A stretch of 37,693 bases of DNA from an uncultured Alteromonadaceae bacterium (lineage in GTDB: Bacteria; Pseudomonadota; Gammaproteobacteria; Pseudomonadales; Halieaceae). Each line of letters starts with the position of its first letter. The stretch's first letter is position 1. The position numbers and the translations under genes were made by a program. The stretch covers positions 1 to 37,693 of the forward strand of contig CAJYAI010000022.1 in the NCBI GenBank assembly GCA_913064725.1, given 5' to 3'. This document shows positions 7,633 to 16,510 of the stretch, one piece after another. The notes beneath the pieces are model-generated. The model saw nothing but the letters and a program-made list of their open reading frames with translations. It ran no database searches and was not told the DNA's origin.

Positions 7633-8495
7633 GACTCATAGCTTATCTGCGCCCTGGTTTTTGGCTCTGCATCGGAATCTTCGTTTGCATCGGAACTCTC
7701 ATTTAGATCGGAACTCTTGTTTAAATCGGAACTCTTGTCTAAATCGGAACTCTCGTTTAAACCGGAACCCTCGTTTGCGTCAGAACCCGCACTCGTATCG
7801 AGACTTTCGTCACTGTTTTCTAACAAGCTGATGTCATCGTCAGGCAAGGTTAGCCACCAGTTAAGCGTTCGCTGCAATTCACTCATTCCGTCGTGCGAGT
7901 GCGATGAAAAAAGTTGCACTGAAATCCAGCGCTCATGAGGTTTGAGCGCCTTTTGTACAGTAAGCAATGCGGTTTTCGCAGGGCCTCGCTTGAGTTTGTC
8001 GCATTTCGTTAGAAGGATGTGAACAGGCATTTCACTGATTGCCGCCCATTCGATCATCTGACGGTCATAGTCTTTTAGCGGGTGGCGAATATCCATAAGT
8101 AGGATAAGGCCCTTCAGACTCTGGCGATATTGCAGGTACTGCTCAAGCTGTTTATTCCACTCTTGTTTTATTTTCAGCGGCACCTTGGCAAAGCCGTAGC
8201 CCGGTAGATCCACGAGTCGTCTGTTCTCTGCGACGGCGAAGAAGTTTATGAGCTGAGTGCGACCCGGCGTACGAGACGTTCTCGCAAGCTTCGTATTATC
8301 AGTCAGCGCATTAATCGCACTGGACTTTCCAGCATTGCTGCGGCCGGCAAAAGCCACTTCGCAGCCGAGGTCAGTTGGCGCATTGGTTAACGCGCTTGCT
8401 GATTGTAAAAATTCAGTGCCTTTAAAATTAAGCTTGTTCGATTTATTGGGCGTATTAATGACAGAAATCCACGTAAAGTTTGGTGTTTTGCGCAC
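7629..8495 (-). CDS. engB: Ribosome biogenesis GTPase EngB (YihA) with acidic repeat tail
   Basis: Essential GTPase needed for assembly of the large ribosomal subunit. The G-domain has G1 GRSNAGKSS, G3 DLPGYGFAKV and G4 TKCDKL in the usual order, and homology begins around NKLNFKGTEFLQSA. The start is uncertain: GTG 8495 is chosen because it leaves a short leader before that region; GTG 8534 is the longer alternative, and the next plausible codon is a rare ATT. The core is followed by an unusual extension of about 60 residues, rich in Ser, Asp, Asn and Glu and made of hexapeptides such as SDLNES and SDLNKS, encoded by an 18-bp tandem repeat. Typical family members end soon after the G-domain helices. 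It is convergent with polA and divergent from the cytochrome c5 gene. Confidence 0.93.
   Translation of the reverse strand: MRKTPNFTWISVINTPNKSNKLNFKGTEFLQSASALTNAPTDLGCEVAFAGRSNAGKSSAINALTDNTKLARTSRTPGRTQLINFFAVAENRRLVDLPGYGFAKVPLKIKQEWNKQLEQYLQYRQSLKGLILLMDIRHPLKDYDRQMIEWAAISEMPVHILLTKCDKLKRGPAKTALLTVQKALKPHERWISVQLFSSHSHDGMSELQRTLNWWLTLPDDDISLLENSDESLDTSAGSDANEGSGLNESSDLDKSSDLNKSSDLNESSDANEDSDAEPKTRAQISYES
7671..7796. repeat. 18-bp tandem repeat inside engB
   Basis: Seven units of 18 bp (plus-strand consensus ATCGGAACTCTTGTTTAA) start at 7671, 7689, 7707, 7725, 7743, 7761 and 7779. The middle five are nearly identical and the outer ones decay. As 18 is divisible by three, the array keeps frame and encodes the hexapeptide tail of EngB, so copy-number change would alter tail length without a frameshift. 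Confidence 0.9.
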
Positions 8496-8507
8496 AGTGA
8501 CTATAAT
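8480..8507 (+). promoter_or_regulatory. Likely sigma-70 promoter of the cytochrome c5-c4-dsbA operon
   Basis: A perfect TATAAT -10 hexamer is at 8502-8507. The -35 is weak: TTGGTG at 8480-8485 with a 16-bp spacer, or TTTGGT at 8479-8484 with 17 bp. The predicted RNA start near 8514 leaves about 70 nt of leader before the ATG at 8585. The promoter lies against, or within, the 5' end of divergent engB, depending on the engB start. Confidence 0.55.
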
Positions 8508-8584
8508 GCCCGTCCAAAGACGACGGGTATACACACATAGTTACAGCAATTTGCGCCTGTCGTGCTGTTAAAGAGGGTCTCATT

Positions 8585-8893
8585 ATGAACGCAACTACAA
8601 TCAAATTCGCAGTATTTGCTGGCGTTACTGCACTGGCTTCGACAGTAGTCCAGGCCGCCGAGCAGCCACCACAATACGCTGCCTCTTGTGGCGCATGCCA
8701 CGCTTACGCTGTCGCAGGGGCGCCGAAAACTGGTGACGCAGCACAGTGGGAGCCGCGCTTGGCAAAGGGGATGGAGGCGCTTGTGTCTTCAGTCAAAAAT
8801 GGCCTGGGTGTCATGCCTGCTGGTGGTATGTGTACGACCTGCAGTGATGACGATTACAAGGCGCTCATCACGTATATGGCAACGCCTCAATAA
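8585..8893 (+). CDS. Cytochrome c5 family protein, periplasmic
   Basis: Small monoheme c-type cytochrome of 102 residues with a cleavable signal peptide (cut near AQA/AE, residue 24-25). Heme is attached through C35-GA-C38-H39, M77 in VMPAGG is the likely axial ligand, and the C83-TT-C86 pair is the extra disulfide typical of cytochrome c5. It acts as a periplasmic electron carrier. GAGGG at 8573-8577 lies 7 nt before the ATG. It begins a tight run with cytochrome c4 (20-nt gap) and dsbA (26-nt gap), matching the pseudomonad order. Electron partners are not evident from sequence; a terminal oxidase is the usual choice. Confidence 0.92.
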   Translation: MNATTIKFAVFAGVTALASTVVQAAEQPPQYAASCGACHAYAVAGAPKTGDAAQWEPRLAKGMEALVSSVKNGLGVMPAGGMCTTCSDDDYKALITYMATPQ

Positions 8894-8913
8894 GTGAGGA
8901 AAAGGAGTTTAGA

Positions 8914-9549
8914 ATGATCTTTAATCGCGCAATTGCGACACTGGCGCTGCTTTTGGCTGCCAATGCTGCATTCGCTGGTGGCGTTATGAAAGGAGATGCC
9001 GTAGCGGGAGAAGCCTTGGTTGGTTCATGTGCCGCGTGTCACGGTGCCGACGGTAACAGCCTCGCTCCAACCTTCCCAAAACTTGCGGGTCTGGGTGAGC
9101 GTTACTTGCTCAAGCAGATGAAAGACATTCGTGATGGACGACGACCCGTTGCATTGATGGCTGGACAGGTCGATAACATGACGGACCAGCAGCTTGCCGA
9201 TATCGCTGCGTTTTACGACGCACAGTCACGCACCTCCGGCACGACCGATCCTGAACTGGTGACGATGGGCCGTTCGATTTATCTGGCGGGTATTGCCGAT
9301 CGCAAAGTCGCAGCGTGCTCTGGGTGTCACAGTCCTTCAGGCCATGGTAACGGCCCTGGCGGTTTTCCAGCGCTGGCCGGTCAGCATTCGGACTACATTA
9401 CGCAGCAGCTAGAGATGTTCCGCTTGGGTTATGAAGACGATAGCGGCCGCACGAACGGCGGTGATAGCCGAATAATGCGGACCATCGCTTTTGGTTTAAG
9501 TGACCTTGAGATAAAGGCGGTCTCCAGTTATGTTGCGGGTTTGCAGTAA
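8914..9549 (+). CDS. Cytochrome c4, diheme
   Basis: Two-domain diheme cytochrome c of 211 residues, exported by a signal peptide ending near AFA/GG (residue 21). The first heme site is C39-AA-C42-H43 and the second C135-SG-C138-H139; each domain is followed by a class I fold with Met-containing segments (VALMAGQV, SRIMRTI). Cytochromes c4 carry electrons in the periplasm and donate to terminal oxidases in some Gammaproteobacteria. An AAGGAG site stands about 9 nt before the ATG. It is the middle gene of the c5-c4-dsbA run. Confidence 0.95.
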   Translation: MIFNRAIATLALLLAANAAFAGGVMKGDAVAGEALVGSCAACHGADGNSLAPTFPKLAGLGERYLLKQMKDIRDGRRPVALMAGQVDNMTDQQLADIAAFYDAQSRTSGTTDPELVTMGRSIYLAGIADRKVAACSGCHSPSGHGNGPGGFPALAGQHSDYITQQLEMFRLGYEDDSGRTNGGDSRIMRTIAFGLSDLEIKAVSSYVAGLQ

Positions 9550-9575
9550 AGCCTAAGCCATAACGGGAGATAAAG

Positions 9576-10238
9576 ATGTTGACCTTGCTTCGCGCGCTAA
9601 CGGCCGCAGTTGTCTTCATGAGCTCAGTGGGCGTCGTCGCTCAAGAGCAATACGAAGAGGGTGTGCATTACGAGCTGATTGAGCCCGCCATCCACACAGG
9701 CGTTAGCGATCGGGTTGTCGTCACCGAGTTTTTCTCCTACGGCTGCGGGCACTGCTACAACTTTGAGCCCTTACTTGAATCGTTTGACGCTCGGTTGCCC
9801 GACGGTGTCATGCTTCAGCGAACGCCAGTCATCTGGAATAACAATCCGGGTATGAAGTTACTGGCTAAAACTTACTATGCGGTGGAAGTGCTGGACGTGT
9901 TTGAGCCGGTCCATGGTGCGGTTTTTAACGCCATCCATCGTCAACGCAAGCGGTTATCGAGTCCCGAGGCAGTTAAGGCTGTGTTTGTCGAGAACGGCGT
10001 GTCCGACAGTGACTTTGATCGCGCTTTTGGCTCATTTGGCATTGATAGCATGGTACGGCAAGCTGCCGCACGCACAGAAGGCGCACGAATCAATGGCACG
10101 CCTTCGCTTATGGTTAATGGCAAATATCGCATCGACACGCGTCAAGCCGGTAGCCAGGCAAATATGCTCAAGATTGCGGCATTCCTCGCCGACAAGGAGC
10201 TGGCGCGCTTAGCGGGAGCCGCTGGCGCCGCAGATTAG
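9576..10238 (+). CDS. dsbA: Thiol:disulfide interchange protein DsbA
   Basis: Periplasmic oxidase that introduces disulfide bonds into exported proteins. The 220-residue precursor has a signal peptide (about 1-22), a thioredoxin fold with an inserted helical domain, the redox site C57-GH-C60 in GCGHCYNF, and the cis-proline loop GTPSLMV with P176. Length and motifs match the DsbA family of pseudomonads. It is 26 nt after cytochrome c4 and probably shares its transcript. The stop is followed by a weak 5-bp stem (10240-10244 with 10256-10260) without a T-tract, so termination there is unclear. Confidence 0.95.
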   Translation: MLTLLRALTAAVVFMSSVGVVAQEQYEEGVHYELIEPAIHTGVSDRVVVTEFFSYGCGHCYNFEPLLESFDARLPDGVMLQRTPVIWNNNPGMKLLAKTYYAVEVLDVFEPVHGAVFNAIHRQRKRLSSPEAVKAVFVENGVSDSDFDRAFGSFGIDSMVRQAAARTEGARINGTPSLMVNGKYRIDTRQAGSQANMLKIAAFLADKELARLAGAAGAAD

Positions 10239-10335
10239 GGCCTCCTCCCTGCAGTGAGGCATGGTGTACAGCGTTAAGTGTGGCGCTGGTGCAGGTTTCG
10301 GTAAGTTAGGATTGCGGATCACACCTCGGGAACAG

Positions 10336-10812
10336 TCAGCCCAGAGGCATCTGGGTGCGATTGATGACCTCTCTTAGCACAAAACTGGAATGTACGCCTG
10401 TGACCCCGGGAATGCGCGTCAGACGCCCTAAAAGTACGGCTTCGTAGTGTTTCATGTCTTTTACAACAACGCGAAGTAGATAATCTGCACTTTGCCCTGT
10501 CACCACTGAGCAGTCGATCACCTCCTCGTAGCCAGCAATTTCAGTTTCGAAGTTTTCAAACCGATCGGGTGTGTGCCTATCCATCGAAATACTGACGTGC
10601 GCCGTGAGGTTAAAGCCCAACTTTTCTGGATTTAGAATGGCGACTTGCCGCTGAATGAATCCGTCGTTAATCAAACGCTTGACGCGGCGCGCGCAGGGTG
10701 TGGGAGATAGCCCTACCTGCTCCGCGAGTTCAAGGTTGCTTAGGCTTGCATCAAGTTGCAACTGTGCGAGCAAACGAATATCAATGCGGTCGAGGGAATT
10801 AAGGTCGCTCAT
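10336..10812 (-). CDS. Lrp/AsnC family transcriptional regulator
   Basis: A 158-residue DNA-binding protein with the Lrp layout: an N-terminal helix-turn-helix (about residues 8-55, SNLELAEQVGLSPTPCARRV) and a C-terminal RAM/AsnC ligand-binding domain (about 70-145, with VTGQSADYLLRVVVKD). Members respond to amino acids, often leucine or branched-chain compounds. It is divergent from leuA over an AT-rich gap holding a 17-bp palindrome, so control of itself and leuA is a reasonable inference. The effector cannot be read from the sequence. Confidence 0.93.
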   Translation of the reverse strand: MSDLNSLDRIDIRLLAQLQLDASLSNLELAEQVGLSPTPCARRVKRLINDGFIQRQVAILNPEKLGFNLTAHVSISMDRHTPDRFENFETEIAGYEEVIDCSVVTGQSADYLLRVVVKDMKHYEAVLLGRLTRIPGVTGVHSSFVLREVINRTQMPLG

Positions 10813-10845
10813 AGACTTGCCTTAGTGAAATTGGCTGAAAAATAA

Positions 10846-10868
10846 ATAATATTAGTTAAATTAACTAA
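10846..10868 (-). promoter_or_regulatory. Possible operator and -10 of the lrp-type gene
   Basis: Bases 10852-10868 form a perfect dyad, TTAGTTAA-A-TTAACTAA. On the minus strand a TATTAT -10-like hexamer (10851-10846) directly abuts it, so the dyad would fill the -10/-35 spacer of the regulator's promoter. Lrp-type proteins bind AT-rich dyads, so autorepression is plausible. The flanking AT-richness makes chance palindromes more likely than usual. Confidence 0.45.
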
Positions 10869-10920
10869 AAAATACGGGTATTAGTAGTAAATTTAAGCAA
10901 AAAATCTAGCAACTTACATT

Positions 10921-10926
10921 TATACT
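10921..10926 (+). promoter_or_regulatory. Candidate -10 hexamer of leuA
   Basis: TATACT lies 31 nt before ATG 10958. No convincing -35 hexamer is seen 16-18 bp upstream, which would fit an activator-dependent promoter but is also consistent with a chance match. The implied RNA start near 10933 leaves too little leader for GTG 10940 and favours ATG 10958 as the leuA start. Confidence 0.35.
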
Positions 10927-10957
10927 TCAGTATGTCGCAGTGTCTTGGAAATTAATT

Positions 10958-12643
10958 ATGTGTGCAGAGCGCGTTGGGTCATGGGATTACAGTAAGTACC
11001 CTACCTATCGACCCTTACAAAAAGCGGATCGACGGTGGCCAGATGCCGTTCTTACCGCTGCACCCGAATGGTGTAGCGTCGATCTACGTGACGGTAATCA
11101 GGCGCTTATTGAGCCCATGACATCGGCAAAAAAGCTACGCATGTGGGAGCTATTGCTCGATTTGGGATTCAAGCAGATCGAAGTTGGCTTTCCGTCAGCG
11201 TCAGTGCACGACTTCGATTTTTTACGCAAGCTCATTGAGGAAGATCGGATACCTGACGATGTGACGGTGCAGGTACTAACGCAAGCGCGCGAGGAGCTCA
11301 TAAGCCGCACATTCGAGGCGCTGAAAGGTTGCAAGCGCGCGGTGCTGCATTTTTACAACAGCACGTCGACGGTGCAGCGTGATTTTGTCTTCGGATTAGA
11401 TCGTGCGGGCATCACCGATATCGCTGTTAAAGGCGCCCAATTGGTAAAGGCTGCGGCCGCGAAAAATCCCGAGACAGAATGGATTTTCGAATACAGCCCC
11501 GAGAGCTTTACTGGCACTGAAATGGACTTTGCGGTTGATGTCTGTAACGCGGTGATCGAGGTCATTAAGCCCACGGCGATTAATAAAATGATCATCAATT
11601 TGCCCGCAACGGTTGAGGTAACGACCCCTAATGTTTATGCCGATCAAATCGAGTGGTTCTGTGACCATGTGAATCACCGAGAGTCGCTCCTGATTTCGCT
11701 CCACACCCACAACGATCGGGGCGGCGCTGTCGCCGCCAGCGAGCTAGGCCTTTTGGCCGGCGCGGATCGAATTGAAGGCACATTACTGGGGAACGGCGAA
11801 CGCACAGGTAACATGGACATCGTTACGATGGCCATGAATCTATACAGCCAAGGTATTGATCCCAAGCTCGATTTTTCGAAAATGGATGAAATGATCGCGG
11901 TCTGCAAGGAATGCACGCAACTACCGCTGCATCCGCGTCATCCCTATGCTGGCGAGTTGGTGTTCACGGCCTTTTCTGGCAGCCATCAAGATGCGATTAA
12001 CAAGTGTCTCGCCCGTCGGGATGAGGACAGCCTTTGGGAGGTCGCGTACTTGCCCATCGACCCCTCAGATATCGGTCGAAGCTATCAGGAAGTCATTCGC
12101 ATCAATAGTCAGTCAGGTAAAGGTGGCGTCGCCTACGTATTGCATCGCGATTTTGGTTTGGACTTACCGCGTTGGCTTCAGGTGGATTTTAGTGCCTCGG
12201 TCCAAGCGCTCGCTGAGCAGTCAGAGGCAGAGGTGCAATCCGACGATATCTACCATTTGTTCCTACAGACCTACTTACCGGATGAGCCACCTTTGGCCGT
12301 GGGCAATTATCAACTGGCCCGTGACGATAGCGTTGATCACCTCAACGTACAGATCGAGGGTTTGTCGGGTTCGCCGACCCTCTCAGGTCGAGGCGCAGGC
12401 GTCGTAGGCGCTTTCACTGACGCTATTTCGAGGCATACAGGGCATAACATTATTGTCGTGGAATACAGCGAACACACGTTGGGATCTGACGGTGATGCAG
12501 AGGCGATCTGCTATGTCCAGCTCGCCATCGATGGCAGCCGAGTGTGTGGTGTGGGCCGCAGCACTGACATTGTGCACGCCACGATGAGCGCAATTTTGTC
12601 GGGTTTGTATCGATCTGCTGGAGCATCCGTACGCGCAGCCTAA
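10958..12643 (+). CDS. leuA: 2-isopropylmalate synthase
   Basis: Catalyses the first committed step of leucine synthesis, condensing acetyl-CoA with 2-oxoisovalerate. The product is 561 residues from ATG 10958 (567 from an in-frame GTG at 10940), the length of the long LeuA type. The TIM-barrel HMGL-like domain shows the metal and substrate motif SVDLRDGNQAL near the N-terminus and the metal-binding SLHTHNDRGGAVA near residue 245. The C-terminal LeuA regulatory domain begins around 440 (LSGRGAGVVGAF, ends with STDIVHATMSAIL) and is where leucine feedback acts. ATG 10958 is preferred because GGAA stands about 8 nt before it. It is divergent from the Lrp-type regulator. No leader peptide or attenuator is evident. 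Confidence 0.95.
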   Translation: MCAERVGSWDYSKYPTYRPLQKADRRWPDAVLTAAPEWCSVDLRDGNQALIEPMTSAKKLRMWELLLDLGFKQIEVGFPSASVHDFDFLRKLIEEDRIPDDVTVQVLTQAREELISRTFEALKGCKRAVLHFYNSTSTVQRDFVFGLDRAGITDIAVKGAQLVKAAAAKNPETEWIFEYSPESFTGTEMDFAVDVCNAVIEVIKPTAINKMIINLPATVEVTTPNVYADQIEWFCDHVNHRESLLISLHTHNDRGGAVAASELGLLAGADRIEGTLLGNGERTGNMDIVTMAMNLYSQGIDPKLDFSKMDEMIAVCKECTQLPLHPRHPYAGELVFTAFSGSHQDAINKCLARRDEDSLWEVAYLPIDPSDIGRSYQEVIRINSQSGKGGVAYVLHRDFGLDLPRWLQVDFSASVQALAEQSEAEVQSDDIYHLFLQTYLPDEPPLAVGNYQLARDDSVDHLNVQIEGLSGSPTLSGRGAGVVGAFTDAISRHTGHNIIVVEYSEHTLGSDGDAEAICYVQLAIDGSRVCGVGRSTDIVHATMSAILSGLYRSAGASVRAA

Positions 12644-12750
12644 TATGGCGATAGCGATCGAGTGACGCAGTTGCGGCGTATTTTTTGATGCGAATGCGCT
12701 ATATTTTGTACCTTGCATTAAAAGACGATAGCTCAAGGGATGTACACCCA

Positions 12751-13773
12751 ATGCGCGACCTGTTTACCAGAGCAGTCAAAGCTAACGACGGACTCCATTA
12801 CGCATCTCAGCAACCTTCACCTTTTGAGAGCAGTGACTTCCGTGATGTCACGCGATCGTCAGTGCTTTACTTGTCGGCGTTTATAACGGCTGGCGGACTG
12901 GTAAATATTATCCGGCGGGATGAGCCACATATCGCAATGTGGCTAGCTTTGGTGGTAGCAGGATTGTCGCTGCTAATTTCCTGGCGGGTCCCCGCCTCGT
13001 CGCGTCACATGACTGCGATGCTGCACGCGCTGATGTCGGTGATGGTTTTCAATATATGCCTGCAGGTTATTCACGGCGTCTACTATCAATTTATGTGCGT
13101 CTTACCGTTTTATCTAATTTGGATAGGCATGTTACCGACGTTGTATGTCGGCTTGGGCGCCGCGGCGGTAACCTCGTTGACCGTGGCGTTAGCTGGGGAA
13201 AACTTTCTGATACCAGAAAATATTATGTTGGCCGTTGCCTCCGGAATGGTCGTTCATTTTGCAAAGCTTCAAGTGCAGCGACAACTGCAGTTAGCGTCCA
13301 GTGACGATCTGACTGGCGCGTTAAATCGACGTTATTTGTTAACGCAGCTGGGTACCATGCGCGCTGAGTTTATTCGGACAAATCGCATGTCCAGTTTAGT
13401 GCTGATCGATGTTGACGGTCTTAAGGCCATCAATGATAGTTTGGGGCATCGCGCTGGCGACAATGTTCTAAAGTCCTTCGTTAAGATTACGCGAGAACGT
13501 ATTCGTGGTTCAGACTTACTGTTTCGTATTGGTGGCGATGAGTTCGCGCTCATTCTCGCGGATGCCAAATCCCATGCCGCATTGACAGTCTCCAATGATA
13601 TTCGGCAACTAATCCGCGAGCAGTTAGGTACCGACACACCCAGTTTTGCGGTGTCCTTTGGTGTGTGTTGTGTCGATGATTCTGCATCGCCTGAAGACTG
13701 GCTGGAACGGGCAGACGAAGCGCTTTACACCGCAAAATCAGACGGCGGTGACGCTGCGCGATTAGCCAGCTGA
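12751..13773 (+). CDS. Membrane diguanylate cyclase (GGDEF protein)
   Basis: Predicted to make cyclic di-GMP from two GTP. About five hydrophobic segments in the first 175 residues form a membrane sensor region, followed by a GGDEF domain opening with SSDDLTGALNRRYL. The catalytic signature RIGGDEFALIL is intact, and the RGSD motif five residues before it fits the RxxD inhibitory site, so product feedback is likely. The start is uncertain: ATG 12751 has an AGGGA site 10 nt upstream, while TTG 12685, ATG 12688 and ATG 12694 give up to 22 more residues without a ribosome site. The stop is immediately followed by the ATG of the lipoprotein gene. What the membrane region senses is unknown. Confidence 0.9.
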   Translation: MRDLFTRAVKANDGLHYASQQPSPFESSDFRDVTRSSVLYLSAFITAGGLVNIIRRDEPHIAMWLALVVAGLSLLISWRVPASSRHMTAMLHALMSVMVFNICLQVIHGVYYQFMCVLPFYLIWIGMLPTLYVGLGAAAVTSLTVALAGENFLIPENIMLAVASGMVVHFAKLQVQRQLQLASSDDLTGALNRRYLLTQLGTMRAEFIRTNRMSSLVLIDVDGLKAINDSLGHRAGDNVLKSFVKITRERIRGSDLLFRIGGDEFALILADAKSHAALTVSNDIRQLIREQLGTDTPSFAVSFGVCCVDDSASPEDWLERADEALYTAKSDGGDAARLAS

Positions 13774-14655
13774 ATGTGTTTTTTGCGAGTAGGCACTGTC
13801 CGTCTGGTTGCCGGTCTGCTGGCTCTGGCTTTGCTTGCTGGCTGCTCGGCTAATCGTTTTCTTTACAACCGCGCCGACACCTTCGTTCGCTGGGCGGTAG
13901 ATGATTACGTCGACTTAACATCTGAGCAGCAACAGCGCTTCGATGACAATCTAGATGTGCTTTTGGATTGGCATCGCCGAGCAGAGTTACCGCAATACCG
14001 CGATTTTATCTTCCTGTCTATTGCCGCTCTTGATGATGGCGTCACAATCGACGAGGCTATTGTCATCTCAGAGGCTATCGAGCAGGCGGTGAATCGCCTT
14101 CAGGCAGAGTTCATTGAGTTGTTACTCCTGACCGGCGCGGATCTATCGGAGCAGCAGATTTTGGACTTTCTGGCGGAGTTAGATCGGCAACAACAGGAGT
14201 TCGCGGAAGAACGTCTGGTTCGCGACGAAGAGGCATATGCGGCGGATGCTGCGAAGTCGCTAGAGGGATTAGCGAAGCGTCTGCTGGGACGTCTTGATGA
14301 AGCACAACAGTCGCTCATCGCATCACGGAGTAAGGAACTCACGCGCATCGATCGCCTCTGGTATGACGATCGTACTGTTTGGGGTGCCACATTAAGGACT
14401 ATTTTGGAGACCAGGGCACCGGACTGGCCGTCAGATGTACGCGCCTTAAGCGACGCGCGTTCGAGCGCACGCACGCCGGCCTATGTTGCGGGTATCGATC
14501 ACAACGGCGATGTCATTCTTGAGCTACTGGTCGACATCATAAACGGTCGAACAGAACGCCAGGACAGAAAAATGCGGCGTTTTCTTGACGGCTTGATTGC
14601 CGACATCGACGCCCTAACCATTGGCGATGTGGCGGAGGCATTAGTCGTCGAGTAG
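13774..14655 (+). CDS. DUF6279 family lipoprotein
   Basis: A 293-residue predicted lipoprotein of unknown function. A signal sequence ends in the lipobox LLAGC near residues 20-24, so the mature protein would be membrane anchored through a lipidated Cys. The rest is charged and largely helical, with [22 protein letters not shown] after the anchor split as RFLYNRAD and [12 protein letters not shown], which resembles DUF6279. A glutamine and glutamate-rich helical stretch covers about 110-160. It starts directly after the GGDEF stop and likely shares its transcript. Its last 15 bases overlap the convergent ilvD end. Confidence 0.8.
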   Translation: MCFLRVGTVRLVAGLLALALLAGCSANRFLYNRADTFVRWAVDDYVDLTSEQQQRFDDNLDVLLDWHRRAELPQYRDFIFLSIAALDDGVTIDEAIVISEAIEQAVNRLQAEFIELLLLTGADLSEQQILDFLAELDRQQQEFAEERLVRDEEAYAADAAKSLEGLAKRLLGRLDEAQQSLIASRSKELTRIDRLWYDDRTVWGATLRTILETRAPDWPSDVRALSDARSSARTPAYVAGIDHNGDVILELLVDIINGRTERQDRKMRRFLDGLIADIDALTIGDVAEALVVE

Positions 14656-16479
14656 CGACAGGTCTCGGACGGCGCCACGGTCTGCGCTGGTGACCGTTTT
14701 GGCATAAAACTTAAGCGCAGGACTGACCTTTCGTGGTCGATCTTTGACCGGCTTAAACCCTAATTTGTCCTGAATGGCACGTCTTGTGTCTAACTCACCT
14801 GCGTCGATCATGACATCAATTCGTCGGTTGGGAATGTCGATACGAATCGGGTCGCCATTCTCAACAAGCGCGATTGCGCCGCCCGCCGCCGCCTCTGGCG
14901 AGACATGCCCAATTGACAGGCCCGAGGTGCCCCCAGAAAATCGACCGTCCGTAATAAGCGCACACGCTTTACCTAAGCCCTTCGACTTAATGTAGCTGGT
15001 CGGATACAACATTTCTTGCATACCGGGTCCGCCTCGCGGTCCTTCATAACGAACGATAACCACATCACCCGCTTTCACACGGTCTTCCAAGATATCGGCA
15101 ACAGCATCTTCTTGGCTTTCACAGATGTGTGCCCTGCCCTCAAATACCAAAAGTTCATCGTCAACGCCCGCCGTTTTTACGACGCATCCATCCTCAGCAA
15201 TGTTGCCAAAGAGTACAGCCAGGCCACCCTCTTGCGAATACGCATGCTCTATTGATCGAATACAACCACCTGCCCGATCAATATCCAGCGATGGCCAGCG
15301 GGTCGCTTGGCTGAAGGCTTCTTGTGTTGGGATGCCAGCGGGGCCGGCGCTGAATCGCTCGAGGGCAACGGCATTTTGGGTGGTTGCAATATCCCAGGCC
15401 GCAATGGCATCCCCAATGGTTTTACTGTGCACTGTATAACAGTCGGTTTGAAGGAGATCTGCGCGTGAGAGCTCACCGAGGATGGCGAGTACGCCACCGG
15501 CGCGATGGACATCTTCCATGTGATAAAGCGGTGTACTCGGCGCCACCTTGCACAGTTGGGGCACATCCCTTGATAGTGCGTCGATATCCGCCATTGTGAA
15601 ATCGAGCTCTGCCTCTTGCGCCGCCGCCAACAGATGCAAGATCGTATTGGTCGATCCGCCCATAGCAATATCGAGCGTCATTGCATTTTCAAACGCCGCC
15701 CGATTGGCAATTTTTCTTGGCAGTACCGTCTCGTCGTCTTCGAGGTAGTACCGGCGAGTCAGCTCGACAACCACTCGTCCCGCCTCAAGAAAAAGCGCTT
15801 TTCTGTCAGCGTGGGTTGCCAGCAGTGAACCGTTACCAGGCAAGCTCAAGCCGAGTGCTTCGGTAAGGCAGTTCATGGAGTTGGCAGTGAACATGCCTGA
15901 GCAGGAGCCGCACGTTGGGCAGGCGGATCGCTCGTAGGCCTCAACCTTCGCGTCATCAGCGCTGCTGTCGGCCGCGATGACCATGGCGTCAACCAGATCG
16001 AGTTTGTGCTCAGAAAGCGCTGTCTTGCCCGCTTCCATAGGACCGCCTGACACAAAGACCACGGGAATATTGAGTCGCATGGCGGCGTTGAGCATTCCGG
16101 GGGTAATTTTGTCGCAGTTAGAAATACAGACCATGGCATCGGCGCAGTGCGCATTCACCATGTACTCAACGGAGTCTGCAATGATGTCTCTGGATGGCAG
16201 GCTATACAGCATGCCGTCGTGACCCATCGCGATACCGTCGTCTACTGCGATGGTGTTGAATTCCTTGGCCACGCCGCCGGCGTTTTCTATCTCTCTTGCA
16301 ACAAGCTGGCCCAGATCTTTGAGGTGAACATGACCCGGTACAAATTGCGTAAAGGAGTTCACGACTGCAATGATAGGCTTCTCAAAATCACCATCTTTCA
16401 TTCCGGTGGCACGCCACAAGGCCCGCGCGCCCGCCATATTTCGGCCCGCGGTGGATGTTCGAGAGCGATACTCAGGCAT
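14641..16479 (-). CDS. ilvD: Dihydroxy-acid dehydratase
   Basis: Iron-sulfur enzyme that dehydrates 2,3-dihydroxy-3-methylbutanoate (and the methylpentanoate) to the 2-oxo acids in valine and isoleucine synthesis. The 612-residue length is normal. Cluster-binding motifs are present: [12 protein letters not shown] with C122, and [17 protein letters not shown] around 187-193. Further IlvD/Edd signatures are [12 protein letters not shown] and [20 protein letters not shown] near the C-terminus. It lies 31 nt downstream of argA on the same strand and is probably cotranscribed with it. Together with leuA and ilvE, three branched-chain amino acid genes occur in this window in separate transcripts. 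Confidence 0.97.
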   Translation of the reverse strand: MPEYRSRTSTAGRNMAGARALWRATGMKDGDFEKPIIAVVNSFTQFVPGHVHLKDLGQLVAREIENAGGVAKEFNTIAVDDGIAMGHDGMLYSLPSRDIIADSVEYMVNAHCADAMVCISNCDKITPGMLNAAMRLNIPVVFVSGGPMEAGKTALSEHKLDLVDAMVIAADSSADDAKVEAYERSACPTCGSCSGMFTANSMNCLTEALGLSLPGNGSLLATHADRKALFLEAGRVVVELTRRYYLEDDETVLPRKIANRAAFENAMTLDIAMGGSTNTILHLLAAAQEAELDFTMADIDALSRDVPQLCKVAPSTPLYHMEDVHRAGGVLAILGELSRADLLQTDCYTVHSKTIGDAIAAWDIATTQNAVALERFSAGPAGIPTQEAFSQATRWPSLDIDRAGGCIRSIEHAYSQEGGLAVLFGNIAEDGCVVKTAGVDDELLVFEGRAHICESQEDAVADILEDRVKAGDVVIVRYEGPRGGPGMQEMLYPTSYIKSKGLGKACALITDGRFSGGTSGLSIGHVSPEAAAGGAIALVENGDPIRIDIPNRRIDVMIDAGELDTRRAIQDKLGFKPVKDRPRKVSPALKFYAKTVTSADRGAVRDLSLLDD

Positions 16480-16510
16480 GTCTATCTCCGGTTCACGGCT
16501 AGCTGGCGCA

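Noticed and set aside
7671-7796. Possible CRISPR array at the engB repeat
   Set aside because: Units are contiguous 18-mers without unique spacers and are in frame with a protein, so this is a coding tandem repeat.
7601-7831. Plus-strand frame with regular RNS-type repeats after polA
   Set aside because: The regular pattern is simply the complement of the 18-bp engB repeat read in another frame; engB on the minus strand has full GTPase motifs.
10240-10260. GCCTC/GAGGC stem after dsbA
   Set aside because: A 5-bp stem with an 11-nt loop and no T-tract; termination after dsbA stays unassigned.
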